A DNA stretch of 14,015 nucleotides, from positions 6,078 to 20,092 of the forward strand of contig DIYB01000007.1 of assembly GCA_002428865.1 (NCBI GenBank). Reading direction: 5' to 3'. Below, piece after piece: positions 13,114 to 14,015 of the stretch (within the stretch, counting starts at the first letter, position 1; every line of letters begins with the position of its first letter). This DNA comes from Patescibacteria group bacterium UBA6065 (lineage in GTDB: Bacteria > Patescibacteriota > Minisyncoccia > Phycocordibacterales > UBA6065). The notes beneath the pieces were generated by a model. That model saw only the letters and a program-made list of their open reading frames with translations. It did no database searches and was not told the origin of the DNA. Made by a program: the position numbers and the translations under genes.

Positions 13114-14015
13114 TTGAACCTCGTAACTCACAAAAATCCACACGGCGATGAACTGTGCGCTATTGCACTCATCCGTCGTTTCGGTAGCCTTGAAATCAAA
13201 AACGCTCCGATTGTCACCATCGGATCCGAGGAAGATGCCAAGGGCGCACTTGCCCGTGGCGACATCGCTCTCGGTATCGGCGGCGGGAGGTTCGATGAAC
13301 ACGGAAAGGGAACCAACGAGTGTGCGGCGACACTGGTCGCCACAGCTCTCAATGTTGACAAACTTAAATTCTTCCGTCTGTTGGAAGAAGTGAGGTCGTG
13401 TGATCTCACCGCCACCGCTCGAGGCCCCCAGCTCTCGGAGGTTGTGAAGGTGCTCTACGATCACCTCTCGGAAGAGGCGGTGATCGAGTGGGCACTCCAT
13501 GGTTACGGTGCACTCATCAGTGCGCTCGACGAGGGTATTCCCGTGCAGGTCAGTTCGACTGATATCATCGAGGATGCGTCTGTCGAGATGCTTGAGCGTT
13601 ATAAGGATCGTGACCGCGGTGCGGTGAAGCAGGCGTGGAATCGGTGCGAAGCGGTGGTTAACAACCGTCGTGGCGCACTCACTGAACTCTCGGTCATCGC
13701 ATCTCTCCTCGCTCGAAAGGGCGATCGGGACGGTGCTCGTGACTGGGCGATGATCGGTATCGAGGCGCTGTTTGTTCAGCAACTCGATTTCCAAGAAGCA
13801 CTCGCCGTGATCAGGGTTTCTGGTCGCCGGTTCGGTGCACCACTCTTCCGTCACGATGGAAGAGGAAATGTTCGTCCAGTCGGCACGCTTAAGGCAGTCA
13901 TGGTTCGTGGTGAGAATCGTGCGTTTTCCCGAGCCTTCCGGTATCGGGATGAATATGATCTCCTCATCCTCAGGAACCCGTCGGGACACGTCCAGGTGTT
14001 CCGTAACCAGAAGAC
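13114..14015 (+). CDS. MYG1/UPF0160-like putative metal-dependent hydrolase (3' end outside window)
   Basis: A frame open from TTG 13114 to the last base gives at least 300 residues, incomplete at the C-terminus. The start LVTHKNPHGDELCAIALIRR (3-22) resembles 'VTHnGxFHaDDvlAvalLrr' of MYG1 proteins, with H6, H10 and D12 as possible metal ligands. GDIALGIGGGRFDEHGKG (49-66) resembles 'ADIVvDVGGxYdpxxxrfDHHq', with D61-E62-H63 in place of the DHH triplet. CAATLVATAL (70-79) fits the helix that follows. The C-terminal part has DLLILRNPSGHVQVF (282-296). MYG1-family proteins are DHH-type phosphoesterases or nucleases; activity here is inferred only. Expression is probably controlled by its own promoter, a hairpin leader and a strong SD. 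The long frame on the opposite strand (13989-13024) is a shadow of this gene. Confidence 0.75.
   Translation, partial: MNLVTHKNPHGDELCAIALIRRFGSLEIKNAPIVTIGSEEDAKGALARGDIALGIGGGRFDEHGKGTNECAATLVATALNVDKLKFFRLLEEVRSCDLTATARGPQLSEVVKVLYDHLSEEAVIEWALHGYGALISALDEGIPVQVSSTDIIEDASVEMLERYKDRDRGAVKQAWNRCEAVVNNRRGALTELSVIASLLARKGDRDGARDWAMIGIEALFVQQLDFQEALAVIRVSGRRFGAPLFRHDGRGNVRPVGTLKAVMVRGENRAFSRAFRYRDEYDLLILRNPSGHVQVFRNQK

Noticed and set aside
13024-13989. 321-residue minus-strand frame
   Set aside because: It crosses the promoter and leader of the MYG1-like gene on the opposite strand. The plus frame has the SD, a forced start and family motifs.

Overview
The window looks like a chromosomal segment of a Candidate Phyla Radiation (Patescibacteria) bacterium, most likely Parcubacteria. 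The main evidence is the 16S rRNA gene at about 7151-8647. It carries substitutions I associate with this group, for example GAATAGACGGGG where most bacteria have GAATTGACGGGG, and a rewritten region near 8150-8210. Genes are compact, many starts lack a Shine-Dalgarno (SD) sequence, and several sit at or within a few bases of a predicted transcription start. There is no transposase, phage gene or CRISPR array.

Layout. 1-1190: the 3' end of one NAD-dependent epimerase-like gene, then a complete second SDR epimerase (nucleotide-sugar metabolism). 1241-3483: secD and secF, the proton-driven accessory part of the Sec translocon. 3489-3729: an unidentified structured RNA whose 5' part resembles tRNA-Leu, followed by an intact tRNA-Leu(CAG). 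3774-5273: a secreted or anchored HtrA-like protein whose three catalytic residues all appear to be replaced. 5290-5730: a four-helix membrane protein from a probably leaderless transcript. 5780-6613 (minus): a membrane-anchored DUF4105-like protein. 6744-8821: a stand-alone 16S rRNA unit with its own promoter, a long hairpin-rich leader and a terminator, and no 23S gene after it. 8874-9434: two tiny one-helix membrane proteins, each followed by a terminator. 9570-9642: tRNA-Ile(GAT), then a non-coding stretch bounded by 28-bp direct repeats. 9933-10562: a YciC/DUF975-like membrane protein. 10653-12077: pyruvate kinase. 12257-12930: a cold-shock-fold-like protein and a 60-residue protein in one unit. 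13114-14015: the 5' part of a MYG1-like (DHH-type) hydrolase gene that runs off the window, behind a structured leader.

The most unusual signal concerns translation. The 3' end of the 16S gene reads GGATTATTTCAAGT where nearly all bacteria have GGATCACCTCCTTA, so the anti-Shine-Dalgarno core CCTCC is absent. This fits the rest of the window: most starts lack an SD, and two promoters place the transcription start on the ATG itself. The MYG1-like gene is a conspicuous exception, with a perfect AGGAGG and a TTG start. None of the 13 visible stop codons is TGA. Other leads are the possible group I intron or tRNA-Leu remnant at 3524-3642, the pseudoprotease, an attenuator-like hairpin just after the 16S promoter, and two near-identical promoters at 12144 and 12992.

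All assignments come from reading the sequence and from memory of protein and RNA families; no database search was run.
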